From Protea cynaroides (lineage: Eukaryota; Streptophyta; Magnoliopsida; Proteales; Proteaceae): 64,000 nt of DNA. A model generated the notes under the pieces. That model had not been told where the DNA came from. It searched no databases and saw only the letters and a list, made by a program, of their open reading frames with translations. The stretch covers positions 14,767,104 through 14,831,103 of the forward strand of contig CM053267.1 of assembly GCA_028583415.1 (NCBI GenBank), given 5' to 3'. The position numbers and the translations under genes were made by a program. This document shows, in pieces, positions 10,631 to 21,559 of this stretch (the first letter of the stretch is position 1; every line of letters begins with the position of its first letter).

Positions 10631-12089
10631 ATGATCACCACATGGCAATTTTATCCCTTGGATGATTTAAAACGTGGCGTATAAAGTCAATTCCATCACC
10701 TCCTGGGTGCCTTTACCAAAAGATACCTACCAACTTTGCAAGGCAAGTTGTTCACTCTTATGGTGAAATTGGATCTGCTTATCATGGGAAAGAAATTTGG
10801 TTGTAAGGTAAGCAACTCTATAAATTTATATGAGGACTTATACAGAACACTTTGCTGCACCAAAGGATTGGGTACACATGTCCTAGATCCAGAAACATTG
10901 TAGAACTACGTCAACATGAACCATTCACCAATCACAGTTAATAGAAGAAGCAATTCTATGATGGGTGGACTAGAGGATCTTCAAGATATCACTTGCAGAT
11001 ATCCAAGCAAAACCAATTGAAATACTTTTAGCATGAAGCTACTTATTTCTCAAGCAAGCTGACCTGAATACCAGCAGGTAAATGTAAACCTAAAAGTTCT
11101 TGCAACTTCTAATCTCTCGATGATCTTTTGAAGAACCAAATTTGAAGAATAGTTACACTGGTTTCTGGATGCAAGTGGTACAATCCACCGCGGAACATTG
11201 TTGGCTCCTTTAGTAAGCCATGTTCAGGGTAAAATAGTTTGACTCATTTGGAGACTGCATTTTAACAGTGCAGAATTAATCTAATGTTAATCCACAGGAG
11301 AAGCAGCAGATCCCTTCAAGCGAGATTTAACCTAAAACCTTGTTTATAGAATGCAGGACATGAACGCACTATCAAGTACAATCATAAACTTATGATATTC
11401 TCATTTCTCATATGAAAAAGTAATCATAATGAATCTCAAGTGAAGAATTTACCATACAAATGACAATGGGAAAAAGGAAGAGCTTCTATACTAGAAGTTG
11501 AAAGCTTGCTTGATATCTACATATAAGTTGACCAAAGAGGCACAAATCAGAAGTCCCTCAAGAAAAGGGGAGGGTAAAGAAATGACAGTCACAATGACAA
11601 CCATCCATTCCCAATTCAATTGGGTTCATTTTTTTGAAAATTACAAATTATGTAAGGCTGAGGAATTGACAGTGTAATTCTTTAGCTCCCAAAAGGAATC
11701 ATCTTAATGACAACAATATCAGGATGTTATTGGGATATTAAATTGCTAATTTGAGGTTCAATCACAAATCCTAAAGTATATACAAAAATTATATAATCGC
11801 TCGATTCACTCTTGGGATTCCAAAGGATGATGAGTGTGCTCTGCCACCCTTCTGCTTAAACCCAGCTGAACAGCAAGGGAATCTCCATGCGCCTTTTAAT
11901 TACATAGGTTGACTTGGTTGTTCAATTATTTCATACCTTCTCACCAAATCTAACCGCATGACATTACCTTCTCACCAAATCTAACCGCATGACATCAAGG
12001 ATAACACATCAGTTTCCTAAAATCATCTTACACCCTGTTGCTGCCGGTAGTGAGGCTTCAGCTAGATCTTCTATTCTCTCATCGAGCAT
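10631..12089. other. Intergenic region 3' of the NUMOD3 gene
   Basis: Mostly featureless. The only clear structure is a 2x tandem duplication of about 31 bp (CTTCTCACCAAATCTAACCG...) at 11937-11995. The part nearest 12089 is presumably the 3' UTR of the minus-strand gene. Confidence 0.45.
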
Positions 12090-15000
12090 CTAATGGGAGG
12101 ATGACCCCATGATTGATTCCTGTGCTGCATATTCTGCTCTTCTGCTCCTTGCGGCTTGGATCTGATCTGCAAGTGAAGTCTCTCTTCGCAATTTTTCTCT
12201 CTGAATAAACTCTAGATCCCATTTTTCAATAGCTGGTTGATGTCCAGTTGCCATGTATTCTTGACTACCGACTTGACTGTTAATTGACTTCCTTTTGTGA
12301 ATCTAAGGTCCAACATGTACTACCATTAGTAAAATATAGAGAAAACCAGATACACAAAATCAGAGTCCCTCCCACAAGGAAACATCCTAGGCCAGAAAAT
12401 ACCATTTCAGAAATCTCATAACCACCCTTCCATACAGCTTCTATTGGGCAGGATACTAAATTGGTACAAGTCCAGAACTTTATTAGGTGAAATGAATTTT
12501 CCTTCTCTTGAATGAAACTGAAATATAGTTCAAAATGCTCCTAAATGAATAGGTTATATATCTTGCCTAGGATATCTCCTTCAGAAGGGACAGATTGAAA
12601 AGAGCCAGAACAAACATCCCCCAACCCCAAGGGAGTAGCTCAGTTGGCAAGGAACAAAACCTCACAATTAGAGGTCATGAGTTCAATTTTCCTTGGGTCT
12701 ACCTATCCAACTCCCCCACCCCACCAAAAAAAAAAAAAAAAAAAAAAAAAGAAAAAGAAAAAAAAAGGCAGGAGGTGTTTTTACATAATTCCAAGGAAGT
12801 AGGGCTGTGTTCATGGTGGTTTACCTTTGCTAAAATTGCCTTGAGTTTTAACTCCTTTGAAACAACCAAGTCTTCTTTCTCATCTTTCTTTGATCCCCTA
12901 TCAATTTTTCTCCTCATTACCCTTCTAGCTTTTGCTTTCTGTCTCTTCTCCATTCTCTTCTGGGCAATCCTCCATGCCATCTTCTCAGCTTTTGCCTTAG
13001 CTGCATTTTCTCTTCTTACTGTTGAAAGCTCCTTTGCCTTTGCCTTGTCTGCAGCCCACTGAAGCTGTTGGAGAGCAATTTCAGTTTTTATCTTGTCATA
13101 GCTATCCCAGTCTAGTTCTTGTTCACCATTCCCACCTCTCCTGGCTGCTTCTGCTATGCCATCTGCCCATTTCATATAGAATTTCTCCTTCAGTCTTTTC
13201 CATTTCAAGCGCTTTGCCCAGACCTGTCTCTGTGCAAAGCCTATTCTTGCCTTGCTCTGCTCACTGCAATGGAGAACAGGGAAAAAAAAAAAACCTTCAA
13301 AAGGTTTTAAGTCATGGTCTAGAATCAAGTCTCCTGACAAAAAGAATGTTCTTTCATAATCTTGCTAGGTAGTAGGAAAAGTGTAGCCATTTTAATTAAA
13401 ATATTTATATTTTCATAGCATAAATGACGAGAAAATTGAGAGGTTTAGTACATGTAATTTATACAGCTGAGGTTGCTATGAGACATTGGGACTGGACATC
13501 TGGCCCATCCAATAGGTAACCCTGTCAAATGGATAGTAGGCCAGCAATCCCTCAAGTTCCCCAACTGAAGAAACCTGAATAACCACCTTTTTCTGTACAT
13601 AGCAGTCCTGCCAACCTTGGTGGGATGGATGCCATATTTGCCAAATGGCAGCCAATGTGGCCCCAGAACACAGGTATATAAGCTCCACCCTCCCCCACTC
13701 ATGTCTAATATATCACCAAGTCAACAAAAACATAGACCAAGTCACTGATAAATCCAGAAACACAAGAAATTCAGCAAGTCAGGGCATTTTTATGCCTGGC
13801 CAATTCAGCTGCCATTTTGGCATAGTTACCTGAAAAGCAGCTAGGCTCGGTTATGATTTTGCTCTTTAAGTATCAAGCACCTTTTTCCTTCAGGTAAACT
13901 AGCCTTTAAGACTGTCCTCACCAACTAAAAAACCTCCCCCCTCTCTTCCCGGGAAAAAAAAGGGGGTTGTAAGAGACAAAGAATCTACTAAGTATCATAA
14001 AAACATTATAGAAGCATACGTATGAGCATGAGCGTATTGGGACATCTTCCTTCGGACCTGAAAATTAGATAAGAAACATATGAGAAAATTTTAAAGGGAA
14101 ACAGATCAAAAGAAGCAGGGAAAGAAAAGAAAAGGTAATTCGTTTCATGGGAGGGAAAGATAAACCTCTTACAGGTTGATCATAACCATAAACAAAATAA
14201 AAGGAGTAAGGTAAAATGAAAGATGAGAAGAAAAACAGTCTTTCTTAAAAAATAATAGAAGTAGCAGCAATAGTACTAGTGGCAGTAGCAGCAGAGTAGA
14301 AGTGAAATTATTATGGGAAATTCTAGCATTCACTACACCTAGGGAACCTTAATGACTCATGACCTGTCATGGTGTGCAGTACATCATGGTTGGGTCCATA
14401 TTAGAGGGACCCACACTCATTTCACAGGTAAAATTTTAGTCTAAAACGAATAAGGAAGTGGCTCAAAGTTTAGTTGATAGTTCCCCCCAAAAAAAAAATA
14501 AAAAAATAAAATAATATATATATGTTCCAACTCAAAAGTTTGAACTAGTAAGTGGAGGAACTCTCCATATATAAGACCCCAAGATTCCAATCTCATTAGC
14601 AATGTGAGACTATTACCAATACTCCCCCTCACATGTAACCCCACCGTCAGGTGGTGTACATGTGATAATATATGTGGCAATACATGACACTTTTCAGGTG
14701 ACTGACCCCTTTTTTTCATGTGACCGGTCCCTCTTTAAAGGTGACATAAAACCCCTCTTTTTGGGTGACCATCCTTTTTGGGTGATTATTCCCTCTTTAG
14801 GGGTGACATAAAATCCTTCTTTTGGGTGACCATCCCTCTTTAGGTAACCATAGTCCCTCTTTTGTGCATCTGGTGTCTCTCTTTCAGTGACTTAGCCTTC
14901 TTTTTAGGGTTAATATGAGAAGGAACCTAGAGCTCTGATACCATGTCAAGTTTCCTACTCAAAAGTTCGAACTAGTAAGTGGAGATATATATATATATAT

Positions 15001-17323
15001 ATATATATATGCCAAAAAAGGAGAAATTATAGATTTCACAATTTCGTAACTTTTGAAACTTTGGGCTCAATTGCAGCCACTTTTCTATTCACTTACAGCT
15101 GAAATTTTACCAATGAGATGGTGTAGGGTCCTCTATCACATGGATCACTCAAAGTACTACCAGAAGATAGGTTGCCAACTATTATTGTTCTTTATGCTAT
15201 GGTGAATGATAGATTTTCCTCCTATTACTACAACAAAAACCAAATTAGTCACCTTTACATGGCATACATATCATGTATAATATGACTATGTCAAATATTT
15301 CAATTATATCTCAAACAATGTCCGACAAACATCATAAAACCGACTGATTCTTACTTGACTTCACCTTTGGGTCACTCAAAGCTTCTAAAGTTTTCTGCTT
15401 GATCAAAGTGCGGGTTTCTGCAGGTAAAAGATGGTAATTTAAGAATTAACTAAATAAGCTGGTTTAAATTCATAAAGAAGCAAAACCAAAGGCTTTACCT
15501 GCACTATGCTTCCTGCCTTTGTTCCAAGGAATTCTCCCTTTGTTTGCTAACCCTATCTTTTTTCTTCTCCGTAACTCCTTATGATCCACATCACCAACCC
15601 TTTCGACAGAAACCGAATCACTATCACCTTCAGCATCTTCAGAGATGGTCTGTTTCAGCAATAATCCTGTATCAGATTGTGGCAGAAGCCTGTGCCAAAC
15701 ATCAGTTTTCTCACCAGCATTTTTGTTGAGTTGTAATGTTCCAGTACATTGCACTCTCTGGAAGAAATTAATGAAGGTAACCGGGCGAAATATGTTCTTT
15801 GAAAAAGCTATTTGGATATTCGATTGCACCAAGGCTGGTTGCAAATGCGCACCATCTACCACATAAGTGTATAGTGACCCCAAATGGGTGTTTGCAGCAC
15901 AAATGGGAGGTGAGCCTGGAACCAGAAATCTCCTGATAGAAAAATGCAAAAGTCATGACATTTCAGCATCAAATAGTGTTCCTAAACACAGTAATACGTT
16001 TCCATTATTCCACCACCTAGATTATCTAACTCTAAAACATTAACTAAAATAAAATAAGAGGCTGCAAAAAGTAGATTTTTCCCTCTTGGTAGAATATTAA
16101 AGAAAATAACAATGTTTTTCCTGGACCCCATTATCTAGAATGGATCTTGATACTTATAAGTCTAAGGTTGCACAAACAATTTCAGGAAACAAAGGTACGG
16201 ATCTGTTGAAATCGAAATGTTTTCGCGATGCAGAAAAGCAAATCGAAACAGAAAGAAAATAATCACAACACAAAAATTTACGTGGTTCGGCAGTGTGCCT
16301 ACGTCCATGGAGAGATGAGAACAGATTGTTTACCAATTATGAAGAAAGGGTTACACGTTCGCATCATCTCGCCACTCTGTGTTTACAAAGGATTCTCATA
16401 ACCCTAACAACATCCATCGCAACAATTTAAAGGGAAACAACGAGATGTGAGATACAAAATTCTGAAATTATCCCCATGTAAACGTTACAATACAAGATAT
16501 CATTTCCCCAACAGGAGCTGCATATTAAGCCTACAATAAGATAAATTCCAACTGTTCATCTTAGTCTACCTATGGAGGAAAAGACAGTAAGCATATTACT
16601 GAAAGTTGGTTGGATGATTATGCCAAGAATAGCTAATGAAATCGAATGACTATGTTGTCACAGTGAATTGAGATTTTGATAATGGCAAAACTTTTGCCAA
16701 ACTTCTTTTATCATCTCAAATTAATCTAACTCCATTCTCCAAGATATATCGTCAATGTCAGATTTTGTTGTACAGTGAGTTTCACTTGCTTCAGTCTAGA
16801 CCACTTGTACGGACAGACAGGAGCTGGCAAAAAATATCTGAGAACAGGGATAGTTCTTGACTGCTTTGCCTACTTCTTTTCTGATTTCAGAAATAGATAT
16901 TGTGGTATTTTCCTTTTGTCAGGTATTGAAGAAATTCCTCATCAGTTCTAAACAATTTCAGCAAAAAATAAGTAGAATTTCAAACACATGAAGCCAACTT
17001 GAGGAAGGAGGAGAAAGGAAATAATTGAAGGAGCAAAGAAATACAAAAAATTCAACTACCATGAATTCTAGAAATCATAATTGGCTGGCAGAAAAAGCAC
17101 ATTCAATTATCTTTATCATACTCACATCTCAAAAAAAGAAAAAAAGAAAAAAATCAAGGGTTACTTCACTAACCCGAAATTCTTGTACGACTCTTGAAGC
17201 ATTGAAAAAACATTGAAGTATACAACAAATGTAAGACTTTGAACTACAAAACTAGGGTAAGACGACAAAAATAGAGAAAGTGTTGAGATGAAATGTCAAA
17301 ACTTACAGGGAAGAGTAGGACAT
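12090..17323 (-). CDS. NUMOD3-motif DNA-binding protein, six exons
   Basis: Minus-strand exons: 17307-17323, 15499-15932, 15365-15417, 14020-14057, 12825-13263 and 12090-12287 (TAG stop at 12090-12092). All junctions are GT...AG with matching phases and total 1179 nt, a 392-residue protein. The start MSYSSL comes from a 17-nt first coding exon whose CT joins G of the next exon; this is the least certain exon. Residues about 130-185 hold the NUMOD3 core GRIPWNKGRKHS followed by a second weaker unit (EQSKARIGFAQRQVWAKRLK). The C-terminal half is a basic and acidic helical region (DWDSYDKIK, LQQLQWAADKAKAKEL) ending in GSSSH. NUMOD3 is a DNA-binding module first described in homing endonucleases; plant nuclear proteins carry it without a nuclease. 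The first ~80 residues are poor in acids, compatible with an organelle transit peptide. No lesion was seen, so the gene looks functional; its role is unknown. Confidence 0.8.
12625..12768 (+). mobile_element. tRNA-derived SINE with poly-A tail
   Basis: It has an A-box-like GTAGCTCAGTTGGC and a B-box-like AGGTCATGAGTTCAA, with spacing as in tRNA-derived SINEs, a short body ending in CCCCACCCCACC and a tail of about 29 A then A-rich sequence. It lies in the last intron of the NUMOD3 gene, antisense to it. The family differs from the Au SINEs in this window. Confidence 0.7.
14525..14985 (-). mobile_element. TRIM-like miniature LTR element
   Basis: Read on the minus strand: TGGTATCAGAGCTCT (about 14928-14942) is a tRNA-iMet primer-binding site directly after an LTR end (GAACTTTTGAGTAGGAAAC). 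At the other side, the purine run GTGAGGGGGAG precedes a second LTR of about 98 bp (roughly 14525-14622) with the same ending (ACTAGTTCAAACTTTTGAG). Between them are about 300 bp of non-coding imperfect repeats (CCCTCTTT...GGGTGACCAT). The 5' LTR is cut by an AT microsatellite near 14987-15010. The size and parts fit a terminal-repeat retrotransposon in miniature, in an intron of the NUMOD3 gene. Confidence 0.6.
16204..16513 (-). mobile_element. 310-bp solo LTR, copia-like
   Basis: It runs TGTTGAAATC...TTCCCCAACA, so it has TGTTG/CAACA inverted ends. The flanking 5-mers are GGATC (16199-16203) and GGAGC (16514-16518), one mismatch. It includes TTTACGTGGTTCGGC, a string often seen in small plant LTRs. 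It lies in the first intron of the NUMOD3 gene. Orientation is inferred from the TGTTGGGG start on the minus strand. Confidence 0.55.
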
Positions 17324-17504
17324 TTTAGCGTTAAGACTCAAGACTCAAAGAGATATGTCAGTACAAAATGATGATAAACTGCTGCCTCCTTGGAGAGGTG
17401 GGTACTATAAAGTTTCAGCTCACAAACAAGCTTGGAATACGGATGAGGGAAAACTTTCTAACTTTCTTTTCGGTTCTTCATTCTTGCAGTTTCAGCGACC
17501 GGGT

Positions 17505-17545
17505 GAGGAAAGGAGAGAGACGGAGAGAGACGGAGAGAGAGCGCT
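17505..17545 (-). promoter_or_regulatory. Pyrimidine patch upstream of the NUMOD3 gene
   Basis: On the minus strand this is CTCTCTCCGTCTCTCTCCGT and similar, about 190 bp before the proposed start codon. CT-rich Y patches are common near plant transcription starts. No convincing TATA box was fixed. Confidence 0.3.
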
Positions 17546-17734
17546 GGGTCATGGGTGAAATCAGATCGAACTTTATTGTATTTTATCCTCGTGCTTTTGA
17601 TGGACTTAAAGGTGCTAACACCGGGCAGCATGAGCCCCAGTAGTGAAGTCCGAGGCCAGATCAGTCCAATTATGAAACAAATTGGATTTAAACTCATAGA
17701 GGGCAAGCCTTGGTTTGTCATATTGCAATTTGGT

Positions 17735-17848
17735 AGTCATAGATTCAAAATATGGAAATAGTATCTTCACGTTGTGGGAATAAGGCTACGCATATTTTAC
17801 CCTCCCCAGACCCTACACTAGCAGGAGTCTCGTGCACTAGGACACGCG
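17735..17848 (+). mobile_element. Au-type SINE fragment
   Basis: It contains GGAATAAGGCTACGCATATT, TACCCTCCCCAGACCCTACA, AGGAGTCTCGTGCACTAGGA and a CACGC end, matching the 3' two thirds of Au SINEs with more divergence than the copies at 7535 and 9632. Confidence 0.75.
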
Positions 17849-17904
17849 TTGGATTTAAGTTCAGACTTGTTATTAAATGGGTATTCACTAGTGCAGCTGA
17901 GGGT

Positions 17905-18863
17905 GTCAAAAATGAAACTGAATCATGTACTGAAATCGAACCAAACTGTTTAATTGAAACCATAAAGTCGACTATTAAATTGTTCCATTTTGGTTTCAGA
18001 AATGAAATTATTTAGTTAAATGGTTCGATTCTAGTTTCAAGAATGAAACCGTTTAAACCGACTATTTGGATTTGTTAAAACCGACTAAACCTTTATTTTA
18101 ATCGCTTAGTGCTAAATGTCTATATTTGTATAAATAAATTATATTTTAATGCTTTCCACATGGCATACTTTTAAATGGTAAGTCCACTTTCATATATGAT
18201 TAAAATTATTTTAATGATTTTCTTGGCTTTCCCTCTACTTTGTTCTTAACTCTCTTCCTCTCCCTCCCAGCAACAAAACTATTTAAAAATCGAAAAACCA
18301 AACTGATTAATAATCGATTTTGGTAAGCATTTTGAAACTGTTTAATAAATGGTTCGGTTTTGGTTTTACTCTTACACACCGAACTGAAACCGAACAGCAC
18401 CGTTAAACTGAAACTGCATCATTTAACACCCTTAGGTGTAGCCTGATCAAGCCTACCGAATGAACCGAATATACCTTTAAACCTAATCAAATCTTGGTTT
18501 AGAAACTAAAATGAATGATGATGTAAGCATTGGTATGGTTATGACATTATATAATGTCATTTGAACTAACTTTAGCTCTTAATTACTCATGTTTCCAGAT
18601 TAATATGCTCTCTTCCCAGCCTCTATCTCTCTCTATTTTTTTATTTATACTATGGTATGAGCCCATTATAACCTATTTATAGATCGATTGTCCCGATTAG
18701 CATAAGATTGATTATGGACCGAGAGCACTTGAACCGAATGTAAACATATTCATGCTCGTTGATGAGGGACCGGTTAGTTAAAAGGGCGACCATGGTGCGT
18801 GGTATTAAAATTGTGAAGACTGATTAAGCCGGACCGAAGCCGTCCGATTGACACCCTTAGTCT
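17905..18863. repeat. Possible hAT-like non-autonomous element
   Basis: AGGGTGTCAA at the left and TTGACACCCT at the right form 10-bp inverted ends; an internal similar end (TTAACACCCT) lies near 18432. The interior is rich in AAACCGAACC/GGTTCGGTTT words. No clear 8-bp target-site duplication was found, so boundaries and class are tentative. Confidence 0.3.
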
Positions 18864-19010
18864 GCTACTTACGAAGCATTTGGCATCAATTGGGCAGGAT
18901 TGGAGGATAGGAAAACCCAGGCATAGCCCATGGTTCTTAGGGCTTAGCCCAAGCCCATTTTTGCCCGAGGTCGGGCTAGGTTAGGTTGAGATATTTCCAT
19001 TTGGGCCCAC

Positions 19011-20250
19011 TGTCACACCCCGATTTTTTGCACACGTCTGGGCTGTGAATAGAACGCTTACCTTTGTTCTACTAACCGTCAAAATCATGATGCAAAATAC
19101 ACATTACACCATCTCACTCCATGAACACAATAATTACTATACAATCAGAGTAAAACATAAAATACAGCGGAAGACTTACATAAAGTCATGGTATCAACAC
19201 TGATGGTTCTAAATGATATCAAATACAATAGTAACATGTGTTATTCTATCTCAACAAAACTCAAGACATAACATACCATGTCAAATAAAATACTGGAACA
19301 CATAAGTATTGGATAACATGTCTATTCAAAAGTACTAAAACTAAATCAGCATTCTATAAACTCCAACTTGACATCTAAAGGCACAAGCATAGCAAAGAAA
19401 TCCAGGTTGTGAGCGTCGTTCACTTGTCACAGAAAACACCAGTAACAGAGGAAAGCGTCACAAAATCAACCATAATAAACATGCAATAAGATCTAGAAAA
19501 AAGTGTGTATACGCAAGGGTGAGCTCGCCAACTTAAGCTTAGTGATAGAAAAGAACATGCAAGCAAGCAAATATGCATGAGATGACATTCAATGTGATTT
19601 AGTAATGATACTCTGTGCTAAGGTAGATAACCGCCATACCATAAAGGGCAGAAACTCTCATACACGAGGAGGTAGGGGCACTAATCTCGGTTATATCGTG
19701 GCACCCAACACCTCCTTCAAGTAGGTTCCCTTGGGGGATAGAGCTGAGCAAGGATGATGCCTCCTAGGCAAAAACCACTACTCCCCTCATCCACGAACCT
19801 ACGAAAGTACTTAACCTCTTACTGGTTAGGGTTGCAGAGCATAGGGATCTGTCACTAACCAACTTTAACATGTCAATCAATGCTACTATAGTTGTACCCT
19901 AACATGGTTTTGTCCGTTCACCCTCACCTGAACTGTCCGTTCACCCCCACCTAAACATCTATTCGCCCCCACCTGGATATAATCCCCCCGCTAGAATATA
20001 GGAGATGTAAAGTAGTGGCCACATGGTCCTACGATCCCCTTCACTCAGTCACGTGGTACCACATGGCATACCAGACATCATGTAGTCAAACATCAATCAA
20101 TAGAATGCAAATGCATGAGCATTTATTACAATATTGGATGATATATTATCAAACAAGATGCAACAAAGACATGCAGGGTTCATTAAAAACACTCCGTAAA
20201 ATAAAGTCCAATCTATCCTTCACTTTCGTTGATGAATAGCCATAGTACTA
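19011..20250 (-). mobile_element. 3' part of a minus-strand Ty3-type LTR
   Basis: It starts TGTCACACCCCGATT, the complement of the GGGGTGTGACA LTR end seen in elements A and B. It contains the AATACAGCGGAAGACTTA segment found in reverse in those LTRs. The stretch AATGCAAATGCATGAGCATT near 20104 matches a position about 1.1 kb from the 5' end of the related LTR piece at 56858-57991. No reading frame is supported. The right limit is uncertain. Confidence 0.55.
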
Positions 20251-21559
20251 TGATGCAGACAGAGTGTTTTTCCTTTAGTCCCACGTAGATTTACCTATTA
20301 GTTACTTATGCATTGATTAGTATTTAAGTTTTGTATCCACCCTAAATTACTTGTACTATGCTAGGGCACAGTTCATAGGCAAGTAGGCTTGGGTACCAAA
20401 TCCAATCTTAGGTCCTTAAACAAGTTTCATAAGGTTTGAGTTCCTTGTCTTGACCCGGCTGCTAATCCAGTTGCAACAGGTATGCAGCCGGATCCTTGAC
20501 CAGACACTTCTAGGAGCCTCTCTGGGTTCATCCGACTGCAGATCCGATTGCAATAGTTATGCAATTGGATCCTCAACCGGATAATTCCCAGATTCTGCTA
20601 AAACTCGAGCATTGCCCCTTCCAAAGGCAATAAGTCCATAATCCAGGACCCAAATCACCTCAAGTTTCTTTCCCATGAAACTAAACTTAAAGTATAATAA
20701 CTCCACCAAAATCATGGTACTCCATTAGGTTTAGCCTATTGAATCTCCAAAACCGAATCTTCAGAATTAGATCTAAATCTGTATACAGAACTTACATATA
20801 TGATATCTCCCTATTCCCGAGTCGAACTTACATATATGATATCTCCCTATTCCCGAGTCCAAATAGCTTCATTCTTTTTATATAATATTCTAGACTAATA
20901 TTCAAATATCCCTACCAAATTTCAAATCATTCCAATTAGGTTAACCCTCTAGGTCTTCTAAGTCGGACTTATAGAATTAGATTCAGTCTGTGCATAGTAA
21001 CTTATAGAGATGATATATTCCTCATCCCTAGTCCAAATGAATTCATCCTTTTTGCAGTGTAAACTAGACTTACAAGAGAATATCATATCCTAATTTGAGA
21101 TCCAAATTCCTTATCGATATTGGTCTAACCTTTATTCCAAATTTTGGGTTTCAGCATTAGCCAGATCTACAGGAGTATTGTCCATCCTCCTTGAGTTATG
21201 GACCACGTTCACACACTTTCTTATTTGGCCATTAATGGATACTGGAGAAGAGTATCCTCACCCTCTGGAGATGGATGAATCTCCAAGGTATTATAGAATT
21301 AAAGATTATAAGCAGTGGTATGGATGGGAACATACCTTAGCTTCAAAATCGAAATTTCCAATGGTGGTATATGCCTTAAGAACTCCTTTAATGGTGGTAC
21401 CTTCTCCCAACTCTCCCAAAAACATGGTTTATGGTTTATTGTGGTTGCCTTCCCATGAACAAAATTTAGTTTTTTTTTTAACTCTCTTATAGTAAAACCC
21501 TAAAGTTGTATAGGGTTAATTAGAATCCTAGCAACCTTGGAGTTTCCTAGTAGAGATGG
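20251..21559. other. Non-coding sequence between LTR remnant and copia element
   Basis: No gene is supported. It holds a 36-bp perfect tandem duplication at 20788-20859 (GAACTTACATATATGATATC...). An open frame at 21178-21492 has no recognisable domain and may be copia leader or chance. Confidence 0.4.

Noticed and set aside
10720..10815. Possible exon ending at a GTAAGC donor
   Set aside because: Open in two frames but without an acceptor, start or family match; too little to call.
12635..12690. Possible tRNA gene
   Set aside because: A and B boxes are present but the acceptor and anticodon stems do not form and a long poly-A follows; it is a tRNA-derived SINE.
12699..12824. Read-through extension of the fifth NUMOD3 exon
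   Set aside because: It runs into the SINE poly-A (giving poly-Phe) and a good donor (AAAG|GTAAAC) ends the exon at 12825, in phase with the exon at 12090-12287.
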